64,000 bases of DNA from Candidatus Paceibacter sp. Lineage in GTDB: Bacteria; Patescibacteria; ABY1; S139-126. The position numbers and the translations under genes were made by a program. Under the pieces are notes generated by a model that was given only the letters and a program-made list of their open reading frames with translations, did not search any database and was not told the origin of the DNA. Of this stretch, positions 1 to 8,588 are shown piece by piece; within the stretch, counting starts at the first letter, position 1, and each line of letters starts with the position of its first letter. The stretch lies in the NCBI GenBank assembly GCA_020724865.1, contig DYGA01000004.1, forward strand, positions 12,770-76,769. Reading direction: 5' to 3'.

Positions 1-132
1 AACATCCTGGCCACCACTAAGTGCTGAAACCGGATCTTTATAATCCTCCTGACAACCTTGGAAAAGGTTAAAAGAAAAAAAGGCAACTAGAATAACTACT
101 AGAAACGGCAAGAACTTTTTGAACTTGTTCAT
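1..132 (-). CDS. Partial lipoprotein-like secreted protein (C-terminus outside window)
   Basis: The ATG lies at 130-132 and the frame is open to the window edge, giving the first 44 residues. They start MNKFKKF, continue with a hydrophobic stretch (LPFLVVILVAFFSFNLF) and reach a cysteine in FQGC at about residue 27. This resembles a lipoprotein signal peptide with a relaxed lipobox. A strong Shine-Dalgarno (AAAGGAG) sits 9 bases before the ATG, unlike most housekeeping genes here. It is the next gene downstream of the secreted barrel-like protein on the same strand, so the two may be co-expressed. The function is unknown because only the signal region is visible. Confidence 0.6.
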   Translation of the reverse strand, partial: MNKFKKFLPFLVVILVAFFSFNLFQGCQEDYKDPVSALSGGQDV

Positions 133-179
133 GATCTGAACTCCTTTATTTGTGAAACATGTTAAATTAATTAGAACTA

Positions 180-1325
180 CTAGAACAAAAAATATTTTAC
201 ATTAAGACTGATATCAAAAATATCAATCGGTGGATCAACTAAAATCTGATCGATTTTATAAAATTCAATTTCATCTCCCGATTCATAAGAGATATTGACA
301 TTTAAATCAAATGGGAAAGCACAAAAATTTAATGTCAAAAATCCTCCTATCCATTTAGGTTGATGTTTTCTGGTATATAATTCATCGTCATATTTACTTA
401 TACTTGTTTGATAACCAAAAGTATAAGAAAATTTAGTAGTTAAATTATCTTGATAACCAATACGAAATTTTGCCCGATTATAATAACCAGTCGACGAACG
501 AACACGATATAATTGTACTAAATCGTATTTTTCTTGTTCTCCAGAAATTAATAATTTCCAAATATTAATTAAAGCGCTTAAACGGTAATATTTATAATCA
601 ATCTCAGAATTTTCGTAATCATAAGAAAGATTAATATCTAGTCCGCCAATTACTTTAAACCAACTAAAATCTAAACCAGAATTTATAGTTAAACCAGAAA
701 AAAATGCTCCATAATAATACTGATTTACATCAAAATCTTCTATCCATTTATAATCTAAGATTCCTATTTGCAAATCAGTACTTAAAACAAGAAGTGAACT
801 TAACCATTTTCTGTACCAACCAAAACCTGTTCTGACTTCGTTAAGCGGTAGAGTTGTGGCTTTAAACCAACCGTTATGAAATTGATCATAAAAAGCATAA
901 ATACCGCTACTATCACAGTCAGCTAAACAAGGTTCACAAGGATCACGTGACTGGATCACCACTGGCGGTGGTAAAATTGGTTCAGGTTCAGCACAATCAA
1001 TAAAATGCACTAAAACATCTATTAACTCATCTCCTTTGAGTCCGGTGATAGAAAAAATATACGGTTCATCTAGGCGCGAACCATTTGGTATATATTTTGA
1101 TTCATAAAAAGTTGAATCAATATAAATATCAAGTTGATCAGCGCAATCACCAATATATTTTAACCACACATCAATACAATTATTTTCCTGATAGACAATA
1201 TTAACTTTTTCAATTTTTCCTTTTTTAAAGGCAATATTGTCTATAATTTCAATCTCCTGTTGAGCTATTGTCGGATAAACCAATGACAAAAAAAGGAGCA
1301 ACCAACAAAATTTAACTACTTTCAT
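180..1325 (-). CDS. Secreted protein with outer-membrane beta-barrel-like C-terminal half
   Basis: I do not recognise the family. The 381-residue product starts with a clear signal peptide ending near PTIAQQ. A beta-rich N-terminal region of about 90 residues follows, then a proline-rich linker (EPEPILPPP) and a cysteine cluster (DPCEPCLADC). The last ~230 residues show repeated short strands with alternating aromatic and polar residues, and the chain ends in ISLNVKYFLF, with a terminal Phe as in outer-membrane beta-barrels. The start is supported by AGAGGT before the ATG. A TTGACA box at 1393-1398 may belong to its promoter, although the matching -10 is poor. If the genome is from a monoderm Patescibacterium, a barrel would be unexpected. 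The fold is inference from pattern only. Confidence 0.6.
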   Translation of the reverse strand: MKVVKFCWLLLFLSLVYPTIAQQEIEIIDNIAFKKGKIEKVNIVYQENNCIDVWLKYIGDCADQLDIYIDSTFYESKYIPNGSRLDEPYIFSITGLKGDELIDVLVHFIDCAEPEPILPPPVVIQSRDPCEPCLADCDSSGIYAFYDQFHNGWFKATTLPLNEVRTGFGWYRKWLSSLLVLSTDLQIGILDYKWIEDFDVNQYYYGAFFSGLTINSGLDFSWFKVIGGLDINLSYDYENSEIDYKYYRLSALINIWKLLISGEQEKYDLVQLYRVRSSTGYYNRAKFRIGYQDNLTTKFSYTFGYQTSISKYDDELYTRKHQPKWIGGFLTLNFCAFPFDLNVNISYESGDEIEFYKIDQILVDPPIDIFDISLNVKYFLF

Positions 1326-1408
1326 TTTTACCTCTTTATATTTAGTTTTAAAAAAAACATTTCCGCTTACCTTAACACAAAAAATTTTATTTTGTCAAGA
1401 TCATTAAA

Positions 1409-1431
1409 AAACCTTGTTACCAACAAGGTTT
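1409..1431 (-). terminator. Intrinsic terminator after mltG
   Basis: A perfect 10-bp stem (AAACCTTGTT / AACAAGGTTT) with a 3-base loop is followed on the minus strand by TTTTTTA. It lies 32 bases beyond the mltG stop and closes the pcm-manC-mltG operon. Confidence 0.85.
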
Positions 1432-1462
1432 AAAAAACAAAATAAACTAAAAATATATAAAA

Positions 1463-2461
1463 TTACCTTAAATACTGCCTATTTTTGGTGTGTTCAACAA
1501 AAGTTTTAGCATAATAGACCTGACCATCCGGTGCCGTTAAAAAAAATAAAAAATCATTAGCTTGGGGATACAAAGCTGCTTGCAAAGCTATAAGTCCGGG
1601 ATTTGCTATCGGCGTTGGCGGTAAACCAGGATATTTATAAGAATTATAAGGATTATCCAAAGCTAATTCCTCTGCGGTTAGGCTGGGATTTTTGCCACCA
1701 ATAGCATAATTTAAAGTACTATCTGCTTGTAAAAGCATTCCTAATGATAAACGACGTAAAAAAATATCAGCTACTAAGCGCATATCTTTTTCAGTTTTAA
1801 CTTCTTTTTCCAACAATGAAGCTAATTTCACAATATCGGAAATACTTCTTCCCTGCTCACTAGCTGCCAAACGCATTGACTCATTAAATTTGTTATCAAA
1901 ATTCTTCAACATTTTATCAATTATATCAACCACAGATGGGTTGGAAAAAAAATGATAAGTATCAGGAAATAAATAACCTTCCAAAGTTGTAGTGGAAGAT
2001 AATTCAGCTAAAAAAGAATATTTATCTTGCCATAAACCGACTTTATTATATTCGTCAAATTCGGCTGTGGAATTTATCACTTTTTGTTCCAATAAATAAT
2101 TGGCAATATCTACAGTGGTCCAACCTTCAATAAATTTTAATACCAGTTTATTTGCTGATTGTGGTGAGGTTAATATTTTTACTAATTCAAAATTATTGCT
2201 GCCAGCGGGTATAGTAAAACTACCAGCAATAAATTGTTTTTCTAAACCTTTGTACCAAACATAAGTTTCAAAAACAAACTTATTTTTTATCAAACCCTGT
2301 TGATACAAATTTTGGCTAATCTGATGAACGCCATCACCAACTTGAATTACAAAATCTTTATTTTCATATTTTTCCGCCGGCAAAAAATTATATGCAAAAA
2401 AACCTATGCCTATCAAAAAAATACCAAAAATTAAAATTACTAAATAAATAAAATACTTCAT
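1463..2461 (-). CDS. mltG: Endolytic murein transglycosylase, MltG/YceG family
   Basis: This is a 332-residue YceG/MltG-family protein that cleaves nascent glycan strands at the outer face of the membrane. An N-terminal membrane anchor covers residues 1-25. A LysM-like region follows (VIQVGDGVHQISQNL), then the catalytic domain with LASLLEKEV carrying the family glutamate. The late motifs LQADSTLNYAIGG, DNPYNSYKYPGLPPTPI and NPGL are present. Length is normal. It is last in a three-gene operon, 3 bases after manC, and is followed by a strong terminator. It indicates a peptidoglycan wall, in line with rodA elsewhere in the window. Confidence 0.93.
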   Translation of the reverse strand: MKYFIYLVILIFGIFLIGIGFFAYNFLPAEKYENKDFVIQVGDGVHQISQNLYQQGLIKNKFVFETYVWYKGLEKQFIAGSFTIPAGSNNFELVKILTSPQSANKLVLKFIEGWTTVDIANYLLEQKVINSTAEFDEYNKVGLWQDKYSFLAELSSTTTLEGYLFPDTYHFFSNPSVVDIIDKMLKNFDNKFNESMRLAASEQGRSISDIVKLASLLEKEVKTEKDMRLVADIFLRRLSLGMLLQADSTLNYAIGGKNPSLTAEELALDNPYNSYKYPGLPPTPIANPGLIALQAALYPQANDFLFFLTAPDGQVYYAKTFVEHTKNRQYLR

Positions 2462-2464
2462 AAA

Positions 2465-3529
2465 CTATAAAAATTTTTTCATATTTTTTTGCTGTAAAAT
2501 TTCAACTATTTTTTTTACCTCTTGAGTGCGATTTTTATCAGCTACCAACACGGCATCTGATGTAAAAACAATCAAACTATCTTTAATACCTATAGTGGCC
2601 ACCAATCTGCCCGACGGCGCATAAATTATATTGTTGTGACTGTCAATAGATATATAATCACCATTAACTTTATTTTTATTATGATTTACAAAAAGCTCAC
2701 TAACTGATTGCCAACTACCTATATCACTCCAACCAATCGCAGCCGGAATTACTAATAAATCTTTATGGGCTTTTTCTAAAATTCCATAGTCAATAGAAAT
2801 CTTGGGAAAACTTCTAAACAGCTTAAATATTTTTTCTTGATTCGGATATACTTTTTCCATCTGCATAAGAATTTTATAATGATCAGGCAGATGTTGTTCA
2901 AAAAGCCGCCACATTGTTTGCACAGAAAAAATAAAAATTGCTGGATTCCAAAGATATTTTGGACTTTTATGATATTTTTTAGCAGTGGTTAAATCTGGCT
3001 TTTCAACAAAAGTATCAACTTGATATATCTTATCCCGACCAATTTTTTTTACTAATTTCCCCAATTTTATATATCCATAACCAGTTTCTGGATAAGCAGT
3101 TTTTACTCCCACAAGAACTACTTTTTCCGGTTGCTGTTTAACAATGCTTTCGGCCTGTTTGATTATTCTTAAATATTCTTTACTGTCAGCAATATAATGA
3201 TCAGAATTGGCTACGACCACAATACTGTCTGGAGAACATTTTTGTTTTATATGCAATAAAGCCAAGCCAATAGCGGGAGCAGTATTGGCTGCGATAGGTT
3301 CCAGTGAATAATTTTTTATAGTGGGTATTTCAATTTGACAGATTTTTTTGTGTTCAAAAGCTGTAGCTAACCAAATATCTTTATCAGTAAAGGTTCCCTG
3401 CAATCTCTCATAAGTATGACGTAATAAAGATTTTTGTTTATATAAATACAAAAATTGCTTGGGATTATGATTACGTGAAAGTGGCCACAATCTGGTACCG
3501 CTACCACCTGCCAATATTAAAGCTTTCAT
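2465..3529 (-). CDS. manC: Mannose-1-phosphate guanylyltransferase
   Basis: This enzyme makes GDP-mannose from GTP and mannose-1-phosphate for surface glycans. The 354-residue protein opens with the nucleotidyltransferase signature GGSGTRLWPLSRNHNPKQF. VEKPD and the WNPAIFIF and IDYGILEKA motifs follow, all typical of the ManC/GMP family. It lacks the C-terminal phosphomannose isomerase domain of the long bifunctional forms. It sits between pcm and mltG with 3-base gaps. GDP-mannose could feed the PIG-V-like mannosyltransferase near 25-26 kb, but that link is inference. Confidence 0.92.
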   Translation of the reverse strand: MKALILAGGSGTRLWPLSRNHNPKQFLYLYKQKSLLRHTYERLQGTFTDKDIWLATAFEHKKICQIEIPTIKNYSLEPIAANTAPAIGLALLHIKQKCSPDSIVVVANSDHYIADSKEYLRIIKQAESIVKQQPEKVVLVGVKTAYPETGYGYIKLGKLVKKIGRDKIYQVDTFVEKPDLTTAKKYHKSPKYLWNPAIFIFSVQTMWRLFEQHLPDHYKILMQMEKVYPNQEKIFKLFRSFPKISIDYGILEKAHKDLLVIPAAIGWSDIGSWQSVSELFVNHNKNKVNGDYISIDSHNNIIYAPSGRLVATIGIKDSLIVFTSDAVLVADKNRTQEVKKIVEILQQKNMKKFL

Positions 3530-3532
3530 AAG

Positions 3533-4168
3533 TTATTTTATTTCTGGTATCAAGGGTACAAAAATGAAACCAGGATATTCTTTATATTTAAAATTTTTCT
3601 CTGACTCTCGCTTAATATAATAAATACTTTGTTTATCATCACCAATCGGCATAACTAAACGACCTCCGATTTTTAATTGACTTAAAATAGCTTGGGGAAC
3701 CTTCGGTGCTGCTGCAGCAGCAATTATGGCATCATAAGGTTCATATAATGGATAACCATCATAACCATTACATGCCACAACTTCAATGTTAGTAAAATTA
3801 TATTTTTTGATATTTTTTTTGGCAAACTCAACTAATTCGGGGATCCGTTCAATAGTTATAATCTGACCATTCTTACCTACGATTTGAGCAAGTAAGGCCG
3901 CTTGCCAGCCAGAACCAGTACCAATATCCAAAATTTTTTCTCCCAACCGTGGTTGCAACAACTCAATCATAAAAGCAACTGTGGCTGGTTGAGAAATTGT
4001 CTGACCATAACCTATCAGTAAAGGATAATTATAATGAGATTCATGTTCCAATCCTTTCATTACAAAATCACTTCTGTTAATCTGCCTAAAAGCAGCGATT
4101 ATTTCTGGAGTTTTTAAATAATTATCTCGCTCTAATTCATCTATTAAGTTTTGATAGTGATATGACAT
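3533..4168 (-). CDS. pcm: Protein-L-isoaspartate O-methyltransferase
   Basis: This SAM-dependent enzyme repairs isoaspartyl damage in proteins. The 211-residue product has the family N-terminus including GYGQTISQPATVAFMIELL, then the SAM-binding motif ILDIGTGSGWQAALLAQIVG and the downstream motif DAIIAAAAAPKVPQ. Length and motif order are standard. It is the first gene of the pcm-manC-mltG operon and lies divergent to the CAP-domain gene, with a 128-base promoter region between them. Confidence 0.92.
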   Translation of the reverse strand: MSYHYQNLIDELERDNYLKTPEIIAAFRQINRSDFVMKGLEHESHYNYPLLIGYGQTISQPATVAFMIELLQPRLGEKILDIGTGSGWQAALLAQIVGKNGQIITIERIPELVEFAKKNIKKYNFTNIEVVACNGYDGYPLYEPYDAIIAAAAAPKVPQAILSQLKIGGRLVMPIGDDKQSIYYIKRESEKNFKYKEYPGFIFVPLIPEIK

Positions 4169-4213
4169 AAATATATTTTATCAAATTTTTCTTGTAAATA
4201 AAAATAAACTTGC

Positions 4214-4242
4214 TTGATTTTTTTGAAAAAATATGCTATACT
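4214..4242 (+). promoter_or_regulatory. Promoter for CAP-domain gene
   Basis: TTGATT at 4214-4219 and TATACT at 4237-4242 are separated by 17 bases. The gene starts 55 bases later, after an A-rich leader with no Shine-Dalgarno. Confidence 0.65.
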
Positions 4243-4296
4243 ATATATAGTTGATGTAAAACAACCAAAAAAACAAAAAACAAAAACAAAAAATAT

Positions 4297-4890
4297 ATGT
4301 CAGAATATTTAGCAACCAATGCTAACTTTTGGGACAATAAAATATCTTTATCAACCAAAAAATATCTTCTAGTTTATTTATCAGTTAATATTTTATTGGT
4401 TTTGCTCTTACAAGCATTCTTAATGGGAATGCTTTTTTTTATACCAGCCAATGCGCAAATTTTTCAAGCCAACCAAACAGAAGAATTAAAACCATTGGCT
4501 GCTCAGGAAATATTAAATATTGTAAATCAACAAAGAATGCAATATAATTTAAATGTCCTAACTGTAAATGATAAATTACAATCTGCTGCTGAAGCTAAAG
4601 CAAATTATCTTCTCCACGAACAAATTTTTTCTCATTCTGGAAAAAACGGAGAACCATTTTCTTATTGGATAAAACAAAACAACTACCAATACCAGCGAGT
4701 GGGAGAAAATTTAGCAATCTCTTTCACTGATAATAAAAAAATTGTTGATGCCTGGCTCGAATCTGAAACTCATCGCAAAAATATTTTAAATCCTTATTAT
4801 CACGAAACTGGCATAGCCATTAAATATGGTATATATCAAAATAAACCTACTTATATAGTAGTACAAATTTTTGGACAACCGCTTAAATAA
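4297..4890 (+). CDS. Membrane-anchored CAP/SCP-domain protein
   Basis: The 197-residue protein has one transmembrane segment (about residues 25-50, ending near PANAQ) followed by an extracytoplasmic CAP (SCP/PR-1/YkwD-like) domain. Visible CAP landmarks are AQEILNIVNQQR, the HSGKNGEPFSYW region with the first His, RVGENLA, and DAWLESETHRKNILNPYYHETGIA with the second His. Bacterial CAP proteins are exported and mostly uncharacterised, and some act at the cell wall. A PAP2-type gene follows 4 bases after its stop, so the two form a small operon ended by the terminator at 5338. Confidence 0.85.
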   Translation: MSEYLATNANFWDNKISLSTKKYLLVYLSVNILLVLLLQAFLMGMLFFIPANAQIFQANQTEELKPLAAQEILNIVNQQRMQYNLNVLTVNDKLQSAAEAKANYLLHEQIFSHSGKNGEPFSYWIKQNNYQYQRVGENLAISFTDNKKIVDAWLESETHRKNILNPYYHETGIAIKYGIYQNKPTYIVVQIFGQPLK

Positions 4891-4894
4891 TTTT

Positions 4895-5323
4895 ATGACT
4901 TACAAAATATTAATTATACCGCTAATAGTCGTAGTTATTGTGCAAATTATTAAATCTCTTTATGATTTAAAAAAGGGACATTTTAATTGGAATGTATTCA
5001 TTACTTATGGCGGTATGCCATCGGGACATACAGCTCTGGTAGTTTCAACTGCTACTACCATAGGACTATATAGTGGTTTTGATTCACCGGTTTTTTTACT
5101 GAGTTTAGTTTTAGCAATTTTAATTGTCCGAGATGCTTTAGGTTTTAGAATGCAATTGTCTGAACATGCGAAAATCTTAAATAAATTGATCAAAGAACTA
5201 CCTGATGAAAAAGAATTTAATTATCCATATTCTCCTGAAAGATTGGGGCATACCTACGCTCAAGTGATTGTCGGTGCGATCTTAGGTCTAGTTCTGACTT
5301 ATTTATTTTATTATCTAATTTAA
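4895..5323 (+). CDS. Divergent PAP2 (DUF212) family membrane protein
   Basis: The 142-residue membrane protein has about four hydrophobic segments and the divergent-PAP2 signatures GGMPSGHTALVVSTAT and RDALGFRMQLSEHAKILN. A GHTYAQVIVGAILGL motif lies near the C-terminus. This family resembles acid phosphatases acting on lipid phosphates but is not characterised biochemically. I chose the ATG at 4895, just after the upstream stop; an in-frame alternative start would extend 24 bases into the CAP gene. The terminator at 5338-5361 follows. Confidence 0.85.
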   Translation: MTYKILIIPLIVVVIVQIIKSLYDLKKGHFNWNVFITYGGMPSGHTALVVSTATTIGLYSGFDSPVFLLSLVLAILIVRDALGFRMQLSEHAKILNKLIKELPDEKEFNYPYSPERLGHTYAQVIVGAILGLVLTYLFYYLI

Positions 5324-5337
5324 TTTACTTCTAAAAC

Positions 5338-5361
5338 ACCCCGCCAAATTTCATGCGGGGT
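5338..5361. terminator. Bidirectional terminator between convergent genes
   Basis: The stem ACCCCGC / GCGGGGT with a 10-base loop lies between the stops of the PAP2 gene (+) and gpmI (-). T-rich runs are moderate on both sides. Confidence 0.75.
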
Positions 5362-5369
5362 ATATTTAT

Positions 5370-6941
5370 TTAAATCAATGATTTGCCTGTCATTTCATCA
5401 GGAATAGGCAAACCCAATAAAGTTAAAATTGTGGGAGCAACATCAGCCAATACCCCCACTGGCGTACTCGCATACAATTCATTTTTGTTAGCTAGCCTTC
5501 CCTGTCCAAGCCACTGGTTACCAATAATTAATAGAGGCACGGGTGAAGAAGAGTGTTCTTTGTCTATCTCTCCACTGCGTAATTTAATCAATTCTTCAGC
5601 GTTACCATGATCTGCTGTTATCAATAAAACTCCATTGCGTACTAAAACTGCTTGAGCTATCTTACCTAAACAATCATCAACCGCTTCAATACCTTTAATC
5701 GTAGCGGCTAAATTACCGGTATGTGCCACCATATCGGGCGAAGCATAATTGACTAATATAAACATATAATCACCTTTATTTATTGCGGCAACAACTTTTT
5801 TAGTTACTTCGTAAGCTGACATTTCTGGCTTTTTATCGTAACTGGAAATCTTCGGAGAAGGTACCATTACATGTTCTTCACCAGGAAAAGGTTTTTCTAT
5901 ACCGCCATTGAAAAAAAATGTTACGTGGGCATATTTTTCTGTTTCGGCTATATGAATTTGTTTGCCGCCATTATCTGAGATTACCTTAGCCAAAGGTATA
6001 GAAACTATTTCTGGTGGAAAAGCAATTTTTACTGGCAAATCTTTTTCATATTCAGTCATAGTAACAAAAAATAGATTACGGCATACTTTTCCTCTAGTAA
6101 ATCCTGTAAAATTATCCAACACCATTGCCTTGGTTAATTCCCGAGCGCGATCACTGCGAAAATTAAAATAAATAACTGCATCATTATCGGAAATTAAGTT
6201 TGGATTTTTCTTTTCATCTACAATAATAGTAGGAACAAACTCCTCATCAAAAACACCACTTTCATAAGATTTATTGACTGCCTCTACCGGGTCGGTATAA
6301 ACAAATTCAGCTTTACCTAAAACCATAGCATCATATACCTTAGCTATTCTATCCCAACGATTATCACGATCCATGGCGTAAAACCGACCACTAATTGATG
6401 CAATTTTACCCAAACCAACATTTTGTAAAACTTTTTGTAAAGCAACAATATAGCTCAACCCACTATTTTTTGCTGTATCACGTCCATCTAAAAAAGCATG
6501 GATATATAAATCTTTGATTGAATTAATTTTAGCCGTTTCAATTAAAGCATAAAGATGCTCATTGAAGCTATGCACTCCACCATCAGATACTAAACCCATA
6601 ATATGTAACTTTGAATTATTTTTTTTAACATGATCAAATGCTTCTAAAAACGCTTTATTTTTTATAAAACTACCATCGGAAATAGCTCTAGTAATACGAG
6701 GTAAATTTTGGTATAAAATTTTTCCTGAACCCAATGATAAATGTCCGACTTCTGAATTACCCATCTCGCCCCATGGCAAACCCACAGCTTCACCAGAAGC
6801 TTGAATATTAAAAGATGGATAATTTAATAAAAAACTATCATAATTTGGTGTATTAGCTAGGGATATTGCATTGCCTATAGAAGGCGGGGCAATTCCCCAG
6901 CCATCAAGCACTACTAATACAACAGGAAGGTTAAATTTCAT
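5370..6941 (-). CDS. gpmI: 2,3-bisphosphoglycerate-independent phosphoglycerate mutase (copy A)
   Basis: This metal-dependent enzyme converts 3-phosphoglycerate to 2-phosphoglycerate in glycolysis. The 523-residue length is standard. Visible active-site motifs are VVLDGWG (metal-binding Asp13), GEMGNSEVGH with the phosphorylated Ser63, HAFLDGRDT, GRFYAMDRDNRWDR, NFRSDRAREL, EKYAHVTFFFNGG, ASPDMVAHTGN, TADHGNAEE and EHSSSPVP. It follows a second complete iPGM gene by 2 bases, as the last gene of the pgk-pilin-eno-iPGM-iPGM operon. Confidence 0.95.
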   Translation of the reverse strand: MKFNLPVVLVVLDGWGIAPPSIGNAISLANTPNYDSFLLNYPSFNIQASGEAVGLPWGEMGNSEVGHLSLGSGKILYQNLPRITRAISDGSFIKNKAFLEAFDHVKKNNSKLHIMGLVSDGGVHSFNEHLYALIETAKINSIKDLYIHAFLDGRDTAKNSGLSYIVALQKVLQNVGLGKIASISGRFYAMDRDNRWDRIAKVYDAMVLGKAEFVYTDPVEAVNKSYESGVFDEEFVPTIIVDEKKNPNLISDNDAVIYFNFRSDRARELTKAMVLDNFTGFTRGKVCRNLFFVTMTEYEKDLPVKIAFPPEIVSIPLAKVISDNGGKQIHIAETEKYAHVTFFFNGGIEKPFPGEEHVMVPSPKISSYDKKPEMSAYEVTKKVVAAINKGDYMFILVNYASPDMVAHTGNLAATIKGIEAVDDCLGKIAQAVLVRNGVLLITADHGNAEELIKLRSGEIDKEHSSSPVPLLIIGNQWLGQGRLANKNELYASTPVGVLADVAPTILTLLGLPIPDEMTGKSLI

Positions 6942-6943
6942 AA

Positions 6944-8518
6944 TTACTCATTAGCTAATAAATTTCTTCCAGTCATTTCTCTGGTTTTGGGTATATTCAT
7001 CACAGATAAAATGGTTGGTGCAACATCAGCCAATCTGCCGTTAGGAAATTTATGAGTTGGAAAAAGCCTGTTATTGGCTATAATATAAAATGGCACGGGA
7101 TTACTAGAATGTTCAGTATCAATTTCTCCAGTTTGAACATTGATGATTTCTTCAACATTACCATGATCAGCAGTTACAAACAAAACGCCGTCGCGAGACA
7201 ATACTTCCTTTTGCAACAAACCTAAATTTTTATCAACACACTCAATTGCCTTAATCGCCGCACCTAAATTACCGGTATGACCCATCATATCAGGTGCAGC
7301 ATAATTGATGGCATAAAAATCATACTTATTATTTTTAATATTCTCAATTACAATTTCGGTTATCTTGTCAGTTGACATTTCTGGTGTTTGATCATATGAA
7401 TCAACAATCGGCGAAGGAACAAAAACTCTGTCCTCACCAGCTACGGTATGATCATGCCCGCCATTAAAAAAATAAGTGATATGAGCATATTTTTCGCCCT
7501 CGGCAATATAAAGTTGTTTTAAATTTCTTAAAGCATAAGGCAAGGTACCACTAATATTTGCTGAGGGATAAGCAGTCAAAACATGGTCAAGATCAGGACC
7601 AAAATCTGTCATGGCAACAAAAACTAGATTTTTTATAATTTTTTCCCTTTGAAAAGAACCTGGATTTTTGTCTTCAAACTCTTTTTGAACAAAGGGTTTA
7701 GTCAGTTGTCTGGCTCGATCAGATCTAAGATTATAAAAAATTATTGAATCATTGTCTTTTATTCGCCCGTAGTTAGGGTCATTGTTCATACTAATTATTG
7801 TTGGGCTGATAAATTCATCTGTTTCACCACAAGCATAAGCTTCTTTGATGGCTTTTTCTGGTTTAATTGCTAATTTACCAATGCCCATAGTTAAAGCCTC
7901 ATAAGCTTTTTTAGTTTTAGCCCAATCTTTTTTGCGATCCAATAAAACCCGCCCCATTATAGTTACAATTCTTTCGCGAGGCTGTAAAATCTCTTCAAGA
8001 TTTCTTAAAAAACCAAGCCCAGCATGCTTGGGCGTATCTCGACCATCAGTAAATAAATGTAAATAAATTTCATTAGTTAAATTTTTTTGGCGAATTAACT
8101 TTAATAACGCTTCCAAATGCTTAGGATTAACATGTCCAGAATGTTTATCAGATAATAAGCCCATGAGATGTAAATTACTGTTATTTTTTTGTACATGAGC
8201 AATAGCAGAAATAAAAGCTGAATTCTTAAAAAATGTGCCGTCTTCAATACTATGATTAATAATTGAAACATCTTGCCCAACAACTCTACCGGCGCCAATA
8301 TTCATGTGACCGGCTTCACTGTTACCATCCTGATTTGGCATCAGTCCAACATCTTCTCCTGAAGCTGCCAAAAAAGTATGATAATATTTTTCACGAAATA
8401 AATTAAAATTTGGTGTGTGAGCCATCTCTACAGGATTGTCAGGTTGATTGGCGGCTATTCCCAAACCATCAATCACTACCAAAACATAAGGTTTTCTTTG
8501 TACTTGATTATCTGGCAT
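6944..8518 (-). CDS. Second iPGM-family mutase (copy B, diverged paralog)
   Basis: The 524-residue protein is a full-length iPGM homolog directly upstream of copy A. It keeps the key motifs VVIDGLG (Asp17), PNQDGNSEAGH (Ser67), TDGRDT, NLRSDRARQL, EKYAHITYFFNGG, APDMMGHTGN, TADHGNVEE and EHSSNPVP, so it looks catalytically competent. It differs in the loop GRVLLDRKKDW, where copy A has the usual GRFYAMDRDNRW. The sequences are clearly diverged, so this is not a recent duplication or assembly error. It may have a different substrate preference or be a subunit partner; which of these is unknown. Confidence 0.9.
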   Translation of the reverse strand: MPDNQVQRKPYVLVVIDGLGIAANQPDNPVEMAHTPNFNLFREKYYHTFLAASGEDVGLMPNQDGNSEAGHMNIGAGRVVGQDVSIINHSIEDGTFFKNSAFISAIAHVQKNNSNLHLMGLLSDKHSGHVNPKHLEALLKLIRQKNLTNEIYLHLFTDGRDTPKHAGLGFLRNLEEILQPRERIVTIMGRVLLDRKKDWAKTKKAYEALTMGIGKLAIKPEKAIKEAYACGETDEFISPTIISMNNDPNYGRIKDNDSIIFYNLRSDRARQLTKPFVQKEFEDKNPGSFQREKIIKNLVFVAMTDFGPDLDHVLTAYPSANISGTLPYALRNLKQLYIAEGEKYAHITYFFNGGHDHTVAGEDRVFVPSPIVDSYDQTPEMSTDKITEIVIENIKNNKYDFYAINYAAPDMMGHTGNLGAAIKAIECVDKNLGLLQKEVLSRDGVLFVTADHGNVEEIINVQTGEIDTEHSSNPVPFYIIANNRLFPTHKFPNGRLADVAPTILSVMNIPKTREMTGRNLLANE

Positions 8519-8588
8519 ATTTTAAAAAAATAGTAAAAAATAAGGTTATAACACCTTATTATATATTAACATATTTTGATAAAATAAA

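Noticed and set aside
5370..8518. Tandem iPGM genes as an assembly duplication
   Set aside because: The two proteins differ along their whole length and in motif details, so they are old paralogs.
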